From the NCBI RefSeq assembly GCF_030272615.1, contig NC_081405.1:155980454-156044453 (forward strand): a stretch of 64,000 nucleotides of DNA. The letters are read 5' to 3'. The notes under the pieces were generated by a model, which ran no database searches, was not told the origin of the DNA, and was given only the letters and a program-made list of their open reading frames with translations. Positions 11,026 through 22,549 of this stretch are shown one piece after another; within the stretch, counting starts at the first letter, position 1; each line of letters opens with the position of its first letter. The stretch comes from Cryptomeria japonica (lineage: Eukaryota; Streptophyta; Pinopsida; Cupressales; Cupressaceae). Made by a program: the position numbers and the translations under genes.

Positions 11026-12080
11026 TGTTGGTATTTTGGTATGGTTTTGTCATTGATGTCAACACCAACTAAATACACCTACTTTGGAGATCCAGCAACA
11101 TTCACTGGCAAATAGTAAACTGTGCAACAGTTACCAGTATATGATTAACCGGCAGGATATAATGTTCATCGGTACCTGCAATGACATGGAAGACACTTGG
11201 TAATGTCGAAGACATCATGTGGACACTTTATTTTGAAGTAATAATCATTGGTATATTCTTATTTGCATATTTGCTTTTACCGGCAAATAGGTCCAGGTTA
11301 TCTAGGGTTGCACCGGCAGGTTTATCTTTTCCAGATCAGCATGGCACGCTATGGAGCTGATTTATTATTGTTGTAAATGCAGTAAGCCGACATGTTCAAT
11401 TGGTTATTGCATTGGATATTGTATTGCTTGTAAAATGTTTTTATTGTAATATCTTGGAGAGTTGACCTACTAAAATTGGTCTTAGGGTATGATATAAATG
11501 TAAGATCTTATTTGTAAGATCAAGTGTGGAATGCGAAAAAGATTTAAGTAAAGGTATATGCGAGATAAAGCAGAGGCATACACGAAGACATCATTTGAAG
11601 GTGAAGTTAGGTTTTTGTAGAAGCATATCAGCATTACACCAGTACTGAATCCAGCATATGAAGATGCTATTTTGTGCAGTACATTCTTATTGGATTTAAC
11701 CATCCAACTATAGTCAGTGTGACTCCCATTTGTGATTGAGCAGTGAGCTCTAGGCTGTTGGCCTTTCTGCATGTGCAGACCCCTTTTGTACACTTACTAT
11801 CTGTAGTAGTATCATTTGATTGTGGGTAAGGTTTCCCACCATGGTTTTCCCCCTTACAGGGTTTCCACGTACAAAAATTGGTGTCATGTGTTGTGGATGA
11901 CTTTGTGCTTATGTTTCATGCATTAATTCTTACCGGTATAACAATTCATTGTTAACACTGTCCATCGACATACTTAACTATTTTACCGGTATTAAGCATT
12001 TAGTTGGTTAATAAGTTTTTCGTTTGAATTTATTAGACAACTGATTCACCCCCCCCTCTCAGTTGTCTCCGGGACCTACA
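11026..12080 (+). repeat. Solo copia LTR with target-site duplication GTAAG (unit 1)
   Basis: Begins TGTTGGTATTTTGG, ends GGGACCTACA, and is flanked on both sides by GTAAG (11021-11025 and 12081-12085). It carries the C-run box GATTCACCCCCCCCTCTC near its 3' end and the CCCACCATGGTTTTCCC box at 11835-11870, both shared with the full copia elements in this window. No internal copia sequence is present, so it is a product of LTR-LTR recombination. Confidence 0.92.
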
Positions 12081-12085
12081 GTAAG

Positions 12086-12475
12086 GATACAAGACATGAG
12101 CCCTAGTTGAAATATTTCTTGTTGATTATTGATGTTTAAGTCATCTAGACATTGTGTAGAGTTAAAAGATGAGATGAAATCTTCATTTTTAAAGTTGCAA
12201 TTATAATGACAATGAACAATGAACATATTATGGATGTGATGATGTGCCATCTTAATGAAAATGAGCTTCTATTTATCTTAATGACAATATAAACATCTAT
12301 TTATCTTACTGATAATGAACATAATGTAGATGTGATGATGTGCCATCTTCTTCGCATGCCATCTCCATAATCCAAGATTATGTGACATCTTCTTCTTCAG
12401 TGCAATATGCACAATCAAAGATAATGCATCGTCTTCTTCACATGCCATTTCCCTTTGAAAAGATTTTCTTAGCGG
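12086..12475. repeat. Host-like DNA with two minisatellite periods (unit 1)
   Basis: After the solo LTR the host-like sequence resumes (ACAAGACATGAGCCCTAG). A period of about 105 bp containing GATGTGATGATGTGCCATC and ATTTATCTTAATGAC occurs about twice. No coding potential seen. Confidence 0.75.
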
Positions 12476-14262
12476 TGCAGCCATAATCCGGTGAGTCCTC
12501 AAAGAGAACAAACCAGATTGTGCAGCAAGAGTAACACAATGGAAGCAACAACAACACATTGAAAAATAACAGAATTAGATTTCTGTATCACCTTATATTT
12601 ATCATAGATCATTTGGCAATCAATCGGTTACATGCATGCTAACAAGGCATAATACAACCGGAAACCAATCAGTTAGAGATAAGCCATAATACAATCCATC
12701 TGGATCTCTCAGGGACATCCGATTTATCAATCCCGTAGCTAGGAACTCATAAACCTCTCCTGCTTACAAAAGATCTCATATAAAATACTTATACCCTCCA
12801 GAACATATCCGGGTCGGCCAAAAAAGATTACATTTACCAAGATAGGGAAATGAAACGTGTAAATAGGTCGGTCCCAAGAATGAATGGAAATCCCTGCAGA
12901 AAAGAACAACCAAGGAGTGTGGATCAATAGGAAGGTTGGCCAAGGACTCAGGATCATCGAGCAAGACCCCAAATAGATCCACATGCCAAGAGATCGCTTC
13001 GCATGAGAAAAAATCAACAAATAGTCGTTAAGCCAAAAAATTGCTTCGGGAACCTAGAAAAGTCAAGCTGGAAGCAACATCTCATCGATAAAGAACCCAA
13101 AAGGACTATAAATGTAGAATTAAGCAGAAGAAAACGCCTGAAAACAAAAAATTGGATCTGCAATGAAAAGCAACCGGCTACCAGAAGAACACATAAACTA
13201 AAGCACTGAACTTGAATAGAACAAAACTGAAAGGAAATATTTTTGGTTGATGCAAGAGGGTGAACTCACAAAGCTAGTTCCCACTTTTTGGTACGTCCTG
13301 ATTTTTGCTAAATCGTACATTTTTTAGAAAATATAATGATTTAAGCTTTAAGAGGTCCCATTTTAAGTAATTAATTGAAGAGAGTTAAATTAAAGGCTTT
13401 TACTTCAAAATTTATTGGATAGAACCTCTCTACTTCTAAATCATACTTGCAATGGAGTCTCCTTTGCATCTATCAAATGCTAATAAAAAACCAATTTTAC
13501 ATTTACTTTTGGGGGGTCAAATTAATTCATTTAAAAGTTTTTTTTTTAGGTATTTAGTCCTTATTATAAGCTTTCCAAATAGTATAACTTTTAATATATT
13601 TTTATTTTATTTCTTATGAATGTAGGTTTTTCACTGAACATGAACTTCTTTGTTCAATGCATTCGGAAAAATAGTAAACTAATTCAAAAAAATTCTGAAA
13701 AATATCTATGCACTAGGTATTGGTATTTTCTTTCTAACAGAAAAAAGAAATTTGAATTTTGATATATATAGAACAAGTTATGTGTTCAAACATACACCTA
13801 TATCTAAATTATAATTAGTTGAACTTCAAAACTTAATAAAGTAAAAAATATTCAACATATCACTATCAAACCAACTGCATGCCCTGGGTACTGATGTTAC
13901 AAACCAAAATTTAAAAGAATTAAGTTTTTATCATTTATAGAAAAAACAATATGCGTTTAGGGATACGCATCACTCTTAAAAAATTATGTTTGTTGTAAAA
14001 AACTATTTTTTGAGGGAGATGGAAAAATCAATAAAATTTTATTCAAACAAATTTGAAAAAAATATATTTAGAATCTACAAACAAGATGCTAAAAATCACT
14101 AGTTTATATCATCTTCAAATTCTTAATGGTTTATAAGTTATAGGTGTCGGAAAGTGAAGGTTTTTTTCAAAATATTCATCTAAGTGCCAAAGTTGGTCAA
14201 AAAGTGGGAACCAGTATTGTGAATTCACCCAAGATTACTTAAAGATCAGGGGTGCTCCTGCA
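12476..14262 (-). repeat. Left (3') LTR of B1, interrupted by a TIR transposon
   Basis: Plus strand starts TGCAGCCATAATCCGG and ends GGTGCTCCTGCA. Without the insertion at 13258-14230 it is about 0.8 kb, similar to the LTR of element A. Confidence 0.82.
13258..14230. mobile_element. TIR DNA transposon without coding capacity, inserted in the B1 LTR
   Basis: The ends are inverted repeats of about 34 bp: GGGTGAACTCACAA..TTCCCACTTTTTGG on the left and its complement (..AAAGTGGGAACCAGTATTGTGAATTCACCC) on the right. AAGA occurs on both sides (13254-13257, 14231-14234) and once in the uninterrupted LTR of element A, so AAGA is the likely target-site duplication. The inside is AT-rich with no reading frame of note. 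The superfamily is not clear from the ends. Confidence 0.85.
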
Positions 14263-14304
14263 TCAGACACCCCAGGTAGAAAGAGATGTTCCATGAGAGG
14301 CAAC

Positions 14305-14880
14305 TCATGAACATGGAAAAGGACTCGGGATATAGACTCCATGCTCATTTTTGATATAAATATCTTCTTTATCTGCAAATCTCTTTCTTAGCTCCTCCAG
14401 AACCTCAACCGGATTCTCTAACTCCTGACCCTCTTTATTTATTTTTTCCCGCTTCAGACCTGCACATTGTCTTTGACTAATGTCCCATTTCTTCTGTAAC
14501 TCTAGTTTATTACCACCACAAGACTTCATCGGGTCTGCCACCATAGCCTTGCTACCATCTGGTTTCTTCTTACCATCAGACTTATCTATCAGACCCTTAT
14601 GCAATTCTATGCCACCCTCTGGTATAACCTTAGCAACTGTTTTCTCCTTACTGCAACGTTTTTTAAGACATAGATTCCCCACTTCCTTCTCTTTCCCCTT
14701 CGATGAAGCCAATGTGAACTTCTGCCCATCCTTCTCAATAGTGACCAGGTTTCTTCTACAGTCGTAGATAGCTCCTCTATCAAACTGCCAAGGTCTTCCC
14801 AACAAGACATGACAAGCAGTCATAGATACAACATCACACAAGAACTCATGCCTAAAATGTCCAATTTTAAAACTCACCAA
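14305..14880 (-). pseudogene. Protease second half and linker of B1
   Basis: 191 codons: VSFKIGHFRHEFLCDVVSM, then CHVLLGRPWQFDRGAIYDCR (the second part of the aspartic protease), followed by a Lys- and Glu-rich linker (KDGQKFTLASSKGKEKE.., VEVLEELRKRF). The RT that should follow is absent; the frame ends about 40 bases before the LTR. It is in frame with the protease N-terminal piece at 14884-15210 but separated by one TAG (14881-14883), again at the E-(Q)-CLV position. Confidence 0.82.
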
Positions 14881-14883
14881 ACA

Positions 14884-15210
14884 CTACTCCTTTACTTCTA
14901 ACTTTTGATCATCTTGTAACCAATTTACCTTGTAAGGACAAGGGTGCTTAAGCCTCTTCAATCCAAGCTTCACTACCATCTCCTCAGACACCAAATTATC
15001 AGTAGTCCCACTATCCACAATAGCCTTGCAACAGTTTCCACTTGATTTGCACACAGTCCGAAAAAGACTCCTTCTCTGAGTAGGTCTGGTAACTTCATTG
15101 CTCTGCCCATCATCTCTTCTCAACATAAGGGATTCTCCTTGCTTTGATGCACATTCAGTTCCGGTAACTTTAGCTTCCTGATCCTCATTTGCCACACAAA
15201 TTCTTGCCAT
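14884..15210 (-). pseudogene. Protease N-terminal half of B1
   Basis: Contains the intact aspartic active site AIVDSGTTDNLVSEEM and the following VKLGLKRLKHPCPYKVNW, preceded by a linker from Gag. The downstream TAG cuts it from its second half. Active-site residues are conserved, unlike in element A. Confidence 0.82.
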
Positions 15211-16305
15211 TCCCTACTTACATTCATAAAATCTATGTCTGGTTTCTCCATACTTGAAACATCTTCCCGGAAATTCTTTGCTGCTATTTCCACTCCCTTT
15301 CCTCTGTGTTTTTTGATCCGGTTCTTTATTCCACTTAGGTTTTGATTCTTCTTTAGCATTCTGCTTCTCTATACTCATCTACCCCTTGAATCTCTCCTTC
15401 TCTGTAGGGTTATTCTGCTATCTTCTTCTCACCTTCTCCTTAGTCTTCAAAGTATACTAGTAAGCTTCCTCAACTGTGGAAATATTCAACATACTCATTT
15501 CATCTTGAATGTTAAATGCAAGTCCATTTATTTACCTTGCCACGTTTTCTCTATCCATCTCTCTTTGTCCAGATCAGATCATTACTTTGTAGAACTCCTC
15601 AGTATACTCTTTCACAATCATGTTTCTCTTCTTCAAGTTCTGCAAATTCTTGAACAACTCCAAATCATAGTCTCCCAGAATGAACTTAGCCTTCAATCTC
15701 ACTACCATTTGTCTCCATTGGGTGATATTCATTTCACCATTCTCCACTCTATCTCTCTATAACTCTTTCCACCATAAGGCAACATGCCCTTTCAATTTAG
15801 TTTGTGCCAACCTGACCCTCTACAGATCCTTAACATACTCAAATTCAAAGTAGTCATGCAACTCTCTGATCCAATCAATCAAGTCCTCCGGATTCAGCAT
15901 CCTGAAAATTTTTGAAACCTCAACTTTATGTATTTTACTTTCTTGTTCCACTGCTCTTAGAAATATTTCTTCTCTTCTATCTTCCGGTCCTTCAGCCTCT
16001 TCCACCCCAAGCTCTTCTCCAACTTTTTCCTATTCATCCTTAGACTCCGGATTCCTCCGTAAGCTAGCCAATGCTTTCCAGATCTCGTTCGTCATCTCAT
16101 TCTTGAAATCCTCCATCAGCTGCTCTACCCTCTAGGGGTTCATTGTTCTAGGTGACATCTCCTCCCTTTCTCCAGTGAACTGCCTCAATTCGACGATCTG
16201 ACTGCCGATTTCAATTGCCTCACACTCAACAATCTATTGAACACACTCGTAGCCTACCTCCACTTGACGATCTATTCACCCAAAGGAATGCCTCAAGGTT
16301 CACAA
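15211..16305 (-). pseudogene. gag remnant of B1
   Basis: Gag pieces in one colinear frame split by several stops: LNPEDLIDWIRELHDYFEFE (15820-16005), KGHVALWWKEL, VKEYTEEFYKVMI, EEAYQYTLKT, and a damaged zinc knuckle CFKYGETRHRFYEC near 15240-15290, in which the second Cys is Tyr. The Gag is of the Ty3 retrotransposon type. Non-functional. Confidence 0.78.
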
Positions 16306-16308
16306 CTA

Positions 16309-16320
16309 GCTCTGATACCA
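16309..16320 (-). other. Primer binding site of B1
   Basis: Minus strand TGGTATCAGAGC, a perfect initiator-Met tRNA type site, five bases inside the LTR. Confidence 0.88.
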
Positions 16321-16325
16321 CTTGG

Positions 16326-17059
16326 TGTAGCCATAATTCGGTGAGTCCTCAAAGAGAACAAACCAGATCATGCAACAAGAGTAACATAATGGAAGCAAGG
16401 ACAACACATTGAAAAATAATAGAATCAGATTTCTGCATCACCATAAATTCATCATAGATCATATGGCAATCAACCGATTACATGCAGGCTAACAAGCCAG
16501 ATTAAAACCGGCAACCAACCGGTTATAGGCAAGCCAGGATACAATCCATCTGGATCTTTGAGGGACCTCCGAATTATCAATCATATAACTAGGAACTCAT
16601 AAACGTCTCCTGCCTACAAAAGATCTCATATTGTTATACTCTCCAAAACATATTTGGGTTGGCCACAAAAGATTACATTTACCAAGACAGGAAAATGAAA
16701 TGTGTAAATAGGTCGGTCCTAAGAATGAAAGGAAATCCCTCTGAAAAATAACAACCAAGGAGCACAAATCAATAGGAAGGTCAGCCAAGGACTCAGGATC
16801 ATCGAGCAAGACCCCAAATAGATCCACACACCAAGAGATCACTTTGCACGAGAAGAAATCAACAAATAGTCATTAAGCCCAAAAAGTGCTACGGGAACCT
16901 AAAAATGTCAAACCAGAAGCAACATCTCATCAGTAAAGAACCCAAAAGGTTTGAAAATCTATAAGTAAGTAGAAGAGCATGCGTGGAAACCGAAAATCTG
17001 ATCCGCAATGAAAAGCAACCAACTACTGGAAGAAAACAAACACAAAAACACCGAACTTG
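16326..17059 (-). repeat. Right (5') LTR of B1, outer end missing
   Basis: Starts (plus strand) TGTAGCCATAATTCGG and follows the left LTR to CCGAACTTG, then departs from it. The remaining 135 bases to 17194 look like older flank that in unit 2 continues into TGAGCCTACT. Confidence 0.78.
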
Positions 17060-17194
17060 TAAAGGCAAGCAAATTCAAACAAACCCTAGCTATGGTCATA
17101 CTAAGTCTATCAATGGTAAGAGAAAAATGGTTTTTATGTCTTCTTAGAACAACCTTACAATTTCCCTCCCCTTTCCTATTGACCTATCTGACAG

Positions 17195-18253
17195 TTGATT
17201 AATATTAAAAATATAATATATCCCCTAACATTTTTTTGCTCTTGTATGATGTACAAGGAATTGTAGGAGACAAAAAAATATTATATGAAATATAAATATA
17301 ACCTACGAATGGAATCACATAAATCATGCTAAGTGATAGATGTAATTGAATGCATCATTTTTTTAATGCCCTAAAAGAATTATGGGCACAACACAATATA
17401 CAATACCATCCACAAGTAACTTAAATAACTTAGAATTTTTTTATAAGTTTCATAACAAAGACTTATGCTAACAATAATTTATTGCACCAGTTAACTAGTA
17501 ACCTAGTTTAAAAGACCAATTTAAAAATAATCACTTATTGTCTCTTTCAGTTAACAAGAATAATATATCCTTTCCTACCTTAGTTCTCCTTGCATCACCT
17601 CGTAAGATTTTTTTCATGCCCATCTCTAATAAATTGTACCTACAAGATGTATGTGCAACTAGATGCACATCATAAGATCATATCAATAGTTAAATATGAA
17701 ATTATCAAGTCACGTCCTAACCCTACTATAGATAGAGTAGTTTGTTCAATACCTCATAACTAGATTTATAAAGGTAAGCATAAAATTCACAACATCAAGA
17801 CAACATAATTAAATTCAAAGTTTTTTTAAAAAAAGATAACATTTAAGAACTTGACATATGTTTTGGGGTTCATCCATGATGGCATTGACTATGTAAGAAT
17901 ATTAGAGGCTTCATAGTTCAACTATTTGACCTTCATAGTTCAACTTTTGAAAAATATTTTTGATCTAGAAGGAAAAGAAAATAATGGGTATTTCTTGAAT
18001 CATCTAATTATGACATAGAATGATTGACAAAAGCCAACACTTTAATTAAAATAGCATTTATAACTATGCCAAGAAAATCACAAAGAATCAAGCACCATGA
18101 ATATGAATTTTGAGCTAAGGATATGTGCAAAAGGCCAAATAGTTAACATAACCACAGGGATTAACACATAAAGGAATCATAAAAGGTCATACTGCAATAT
18201 CTCAAATTGGTAGTCTTGCCTTGAAAAAGATAAATGAGCAAAAAGAAAGGATG
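17195..18253. other. Non-coding host-like DNA, unit 2
   Basis: Copy of 9961-11020 with few differences. No gene seen. Confidence 0.7.
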
Positions 18254-18258
18254 GTAAG

Positions 18259-19314
18259 TGTTGGTATTTTGGTATGGTTTTGTCATTGATGTCAACACCT
18301 ACTAAATACACCTACTTTGGAGATCCAGCAACATTCACCGACAAATAGTAAACCGTGCAACAGTTACCAGTATATGATTAACCAGTAGGATATAATGTTC
18401 ACCGGTACTTGCAATGACATGGAAGACACTTAGTAATGTTGAAGACATCATGTGGACACTTTATTTTGAAGTAATAATCATTGGTATATTCTTATTTGCA
18501 TATTTGCTTTTACGGGCAAATAGGTCCAGGTTATCTAGGGTTACACCAGCAGGTTTATCTTTTCCAGATCAACATGGCATGCTATGGAGATGATTTATTA
18601 TTGTTGTAAATGCAGTAAGCCGACATGTTCAATCGGTTATTGCATCGGATATTGTATTGTTTGTAAAATGTTTTTATTGTAATATCTTGGAGAGCTGACC
18701 TACTAAAATTGGTCTTAGGGTATGATATAAATGTAAGATCTTATTTGTAAGATCAAGTGTGGAATGCAAAAAAGATTTAAGTAAAGGTATATGCGAGATA
18801 AAGCAGAGGCATACACGAAGACATCATTTGAAGGTGAAGTTAGGTTTTTGTAGAAGCATATCAGCATTACACCAATACTGAATCCAGCATATGAAGATGC
18901 TATTTTGTGCAGTACATTCTTATTGGATTTAACCATCCAACTATAGTCAGTGTGACTCCCATTTGTGATTGAGCAGTGAGCGCTAGGTTGTTGGCCTTTT
19001 TGCATGTGCAGACCCCTTTTGTACACTTACTATCTGCAGTAGTATCATTTGATTGTGGGTAAGGTTTCCCACTGTGGTTTTTCCCCTTATAGGGTTTCCA
19101 CGTACAAATATTGGTGTCATGTGTTGTGGATGACTTTGTGCTTATGTTTCATGCATTAATTCTTACCGGTATAGCAATTTACTATTAAGACTGTCTATCG
19201 ACATACTTAACTATTTTACCAGTATTAAGCATTTAGTTGGTTAATAAGTTTTTCGTTTGAATTTATTAGACAACTGATTCACCCCCCCCCTCTCAGTTGT
19301 CTCTAGGACCTACA
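18259..19314 (+). repeat. Solo copia LTR with target-site duplication GTAAG (unit 2)
   Basis: Counterpart of 11026-12080, same ends and the same GTAAG duplication (18254-18258 and 19315-19319). The identical site means it was already a solo LTR before the segment was duplicated. The conserved CCCAC-TGGTTTTTCCCC box is at about 19068-19104. Confidence 0.92.
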
Positions 19315-19319
19315 GTAAG

Positions 19320-19798
19320 GATACAAGACATGAGCCCTAGTTGAAATATTTCTTGTTGATTATTGATGTTTAAGTCATCTAGACATTGTGTAGAGTTAAA
19401 AGATGAGTTGAAATCTTCATTTTTAAATTTGCAATTATAATGACAATGAACATATTGTGGATGTGATGATGTGCCATCTTAATGAAAACGAGCTTCTGTT
19501 TATCTTAATGACAATATAAACATCTATTTATCTTACTGATAATGAACATAATGTGGATGTGATGATGTGCCATCTTAATGAAAATGAGCTTCTATTTATC
19601 TTAATGACAATATAAACATCTATTTATCTTACTGATAATGAACATAATGTGGATGTGATGATGTGCCATCTTCTTCGCATGCCATCTCCATAATCCAAGA
19701 TTATGTGACATCTTCTTCTTCAGTCCAATATGCACAATCAAAGATAATGCATCGTCTTCTTCACATGCCATTTCCCTTTGAAAAGATTTTCTTAGTGG
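19320..19798. repeat. Host-like DNA with three minisatellite periods (unit 2)
   Basis: Same as 12086-12475 but with one more period of about 105 bp (GATGTGATGATGTGCCATC at about 19457, 19556 and 19650). This explains most of the length difference between the two duplication units. Confidence 0.8.
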
Positions 19799-21601
19799 TG
19801 CAGCCATAATCCAGTGAGTCCTCAAAGAGAACAAACCAGATCATGCAGCAAGAGTAACACAATGGAAGCAACAACAACACATTGAAAAATAACAGAATTA
19901 GATTTCTGTATCACCTTATATTTATCATAGATCATCTGGCAATCAATCGGTTACATGCATGCTAAAAAGGCAAAATACAACCAAAAACCAACCGGTTACA
20001 GATAAGCCAGAATACAATCCATTTGGATCTCTTAGGGACCTCCGATTTATCAATCCCATAACTAGGAACTCATAAACCTCTCCTGCTTACAAAAGATCTC
20101 ATATAAAATACTTATACCCTCCAGAACATATCCGGGTCGGCCATAAAAGATTAAATTTACCAAGATAGGAAAATTAAATGTGTAAATAGGTCGGTCCCAA
20201 GAATGAATGGAAATCCCTACAGAAAAGAACAACCAAGGAGTGTGGATCAATAGGAAGGTTGGCCAAGGACTTAGGATCATTGAGCAAGACCCCAAATAGA
20301 TCCACATGCCAAGAGATCGCTCCGCATGAGAAAAAATCAACAAATAGTCGTTTAGCCAAAAAATTGCTGCGGGAACCTAGAAAAGTCAAGCCCGAAGCAA
20401 CATCTCATCGATAAAGAACCCAAAAGGACTAAAAATGTAGAATTAAGCAGAAGAACACGCGTGAAAACACAAAATTTGATCCGCAATGAAAAGCAACCAG
20501 CTACCAGAAGAACACATAAACTAAAACACTGAACTTGAATAGAACAAAACTGAAAGGAAATATTTTTGGTTGATGCAAGAGGGTGAACTCACAAAGCTGG
20601 TTCCCACTTTTTGGTACGTCCTGATTTTTGCTAAAATCGTACATTTTTTAGAAAATATAATGATTTAAGCTTTAAGAGGTCCCATTTTAAGTAATTAATT
20701 GAAGAGAGTTAAATTAAAGGCTCTTAGATCAAAATTTATTGGATAGAACCTCTCTAATTCTAAATCATACTTGCAATGGAGTCTCCTTTGCATCTATCAA
20801 ATGCTAATAAAAAACCAATTTTACATTAACTTTTGGAGGGTCAAACTAATTCATTTAAAAGTTTTTTTTAAGGTATTTAGTCCTTATTATAAGCTTTCCA
20901 AATAGTATAACTTTTAATATATTTAATTTCATTAATATATTTTTATTTTATTTCTTATGAATGTAGGTTTTTCATCGAACATGAACTTCTTTGTTCAATG
21001 CATTGGGAAAAATAGTAAACTAATTCAAAAAAATTCTGAAAAATATCTATGCACTAGGTATTGGTATTTTCTTTCTAACAAAAAAAAGAAAATTGAATTT
21101 TGATATATACAGGGCAAGTTATGTCTTCAAACATACACCTATATCTAAATTATAATTAGTCAAACTTCAAAACTTAATTAAGTAAAAATATTCAACATAT
21201 CACTATCAAACCAACTGCATGCCCTGGGTATTGATGTTACAAACCAAAATTCAAAAGAATTAAGTTTTTATCATTTATAGAAAAAACAATATGCATTTTG
21301 GGATACACATCACTCTTAAAAAATTATGTTTGCTGTAAAAAACTATTTTTTGAGGGAGATGGAAAAATCAATAAAATTTTATTCAAACAAATTTGAAAAA
21401 AATATATTTAGAATCTACAAACAAGATGCTAAAAATCACTAGTTTATATCATCTTCAAATTCTTAATGGTTTAAAAGATATAGGTGTCGGAAAGTGAAGG
21501 TTTTTTTCAAAATATTCATCTAAGTGCCAAAGTTGGTCAAAAAGTGGGAACCAATATTGTGAATTCACCCAAGATTACTTAAAGTTAGGGATGCTCTTGC
21601 A
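19799..21601 (-). repeat. Left (3') LTR of B2, interrupted by a TIR transposon
   Basis: Plus strand starts TGCAGCCATAATCCAG and ends GATGCTCTTGCA; contains the insertion 20581-21570. Confidence 0.82.
20581..21570. mobile_element. TIR DNA transposon, duplicate copy in the B2 LTR
   Basis: Same element, same site and same AAGA flanks as 13258-14230, slightly longer owing to a small AT repeat (extra AATTTCATTAATATATTT near 20.92 kb). Copied by the segmental duplication. Confidence 0.85.
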
Positions 21602-21643
21602 TCAGACACCCTAGGTAGAAAGAGATGTTCCATGAGAGGCAAC

Positions 21644-22219
21644 TCATGAACATGGAAAAGGACTCGGGATATAGACTCCATGCTCATTTCTGATATAAAT
21701 ATCTTCTTTATCTGCAAATCTCTTTCTTAGCTCCTCCAGAACCTCAACCGGATTCTCTAACTCCTGACCCTCTTTATTTATTTTTTCCCGCTTCAGACTT
21801 GCACATTGTCTTTGACTAATGTCCCCTTTCTTCTGTAACTCTAGTTTATTACCACCACAAGACTTCATCGGGTCTACCACCATAGCCTTGCTACCATCTG
21901 GTTTCTTCTTACCATCAGACTTATCCATCAGACCCTTCGGCAATTCTATGCCACCCTCTGGTATAACCTTAGCAACTGTTTTATCCTTACTGCAACATTT
22001 TTTAAGACATAGATTCCCCACTTCCTTCTCTTTCCCCTTCGATGAAGCCAATGTGAACTTCTGCCCATCCTTCTCAATAGTGACCAGGTTTCTTCTACAG
22101 TCGTAGATAGCTCCTCTATCAAACTGCCAAGGTCTTCCCAACAAGACATGACAAGCAGTCATAGATACAACATCACACAAGAACTCATGCCTAAAATGTC
22201 CAATTTTAAAACTCACCAA
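21644..22219 (-). pseudogene. Protease second half and linker of B2
   Basis: Copy of the 14305-14880 frame with a few substitutions (for example HKGLID becomes PKGLMD and the Arg of KKRCSKE becomes Cys). Separated from the N-terminal half by the same TAG (22220-22222). Confidence 0.82.
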
Positions 22220-22222
22220 ACA

Positions 22223-22549
22223 CTACTCCTTTACTTCTAACTTTTGATCATCTTGTAACCAATTTACCTTGTAAGGACAAGGGTGCTTAAGCCTCTTCAA
22301 TCCAAGCTTCACTACCATCTCCTCAGACACCAAATTATCAGTAGTCCCACTATCCACAATAGCCTTGCAACAGTTTCCACTTGATTTGCACACAGTCCGA
22401 AAAAGACTCCTTCTCTGAGTAGGTCTGGTAACTTCATTGCTCTGCCCATCATCTCTTCTGAAGATAAGGGATTCTCCTTGCTTTGATGCACATTCAGTTC
22501 CGATAACTTTAGCTTCCTGATCCTCATTTGCCACACAAATTCTTGCCAT
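22223..22549 (-). pseudogene. Protease N-terminal half of B2
   Basis: Copy of 14884-15210 with the same intact active site AIVDSGTTDNLVSEEM and the same downstream stop. Confidence 0.82.

Larger units (their letters stand above)
12476..17059 (-). mobile_element. Truncated Ty3 derivative B1 (gag-protease only)
   Basis: Two LTRs of the same family flank about 2.06 kb of internal sequence: left LTR 12476-14262 (split by a TIR transposon), right LTR 16326 to about 17059. The internal part holds only gag and protease plus a linker. RT, RNase H and integrase are missing, so the linker frame runs almost straight to the left LTR. The right LTR stops matching after CCGAACTTG and lacks its outer end, so no target-site duplication can be found. 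Related to element A by LTR, primer site and protease. Confidence 0.87.
9961..17194 (+). repeat. Tandem segmental duplication, unit 1 (7234 bp)
   Basis: The sequence from TTGATTAATATTAAAAATAT to CTATCTGACAG recurs directly afterwards at 17195-24533. The two copies are colinear, with scattered substitutions and small indels. Each contains host-like DNA, a solo copia LTR, a short minisatellite and a truncated Ty3 element with a TIR insertion. The junction at 17194/17195 joins CTGACAG straight to TTGATTAAT, a head-to-tail arrangement. Confidence 0.95.

Noticed and set aside
11482..11793. A 103-codon frame present in both duplication units
   Set aside because: It lies within the solo copia LTR; its repetition is explained by the duplication.
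12739..13020. Frames of 93, 68 and 71 codons with recurring LFGVLLDDPESLA-like words (also at 16.6, 20.1 and 23.9 kb)
   Set aside because: They recur only because they lie in the LTR shared by B1 and B2; not conserved as one frame.
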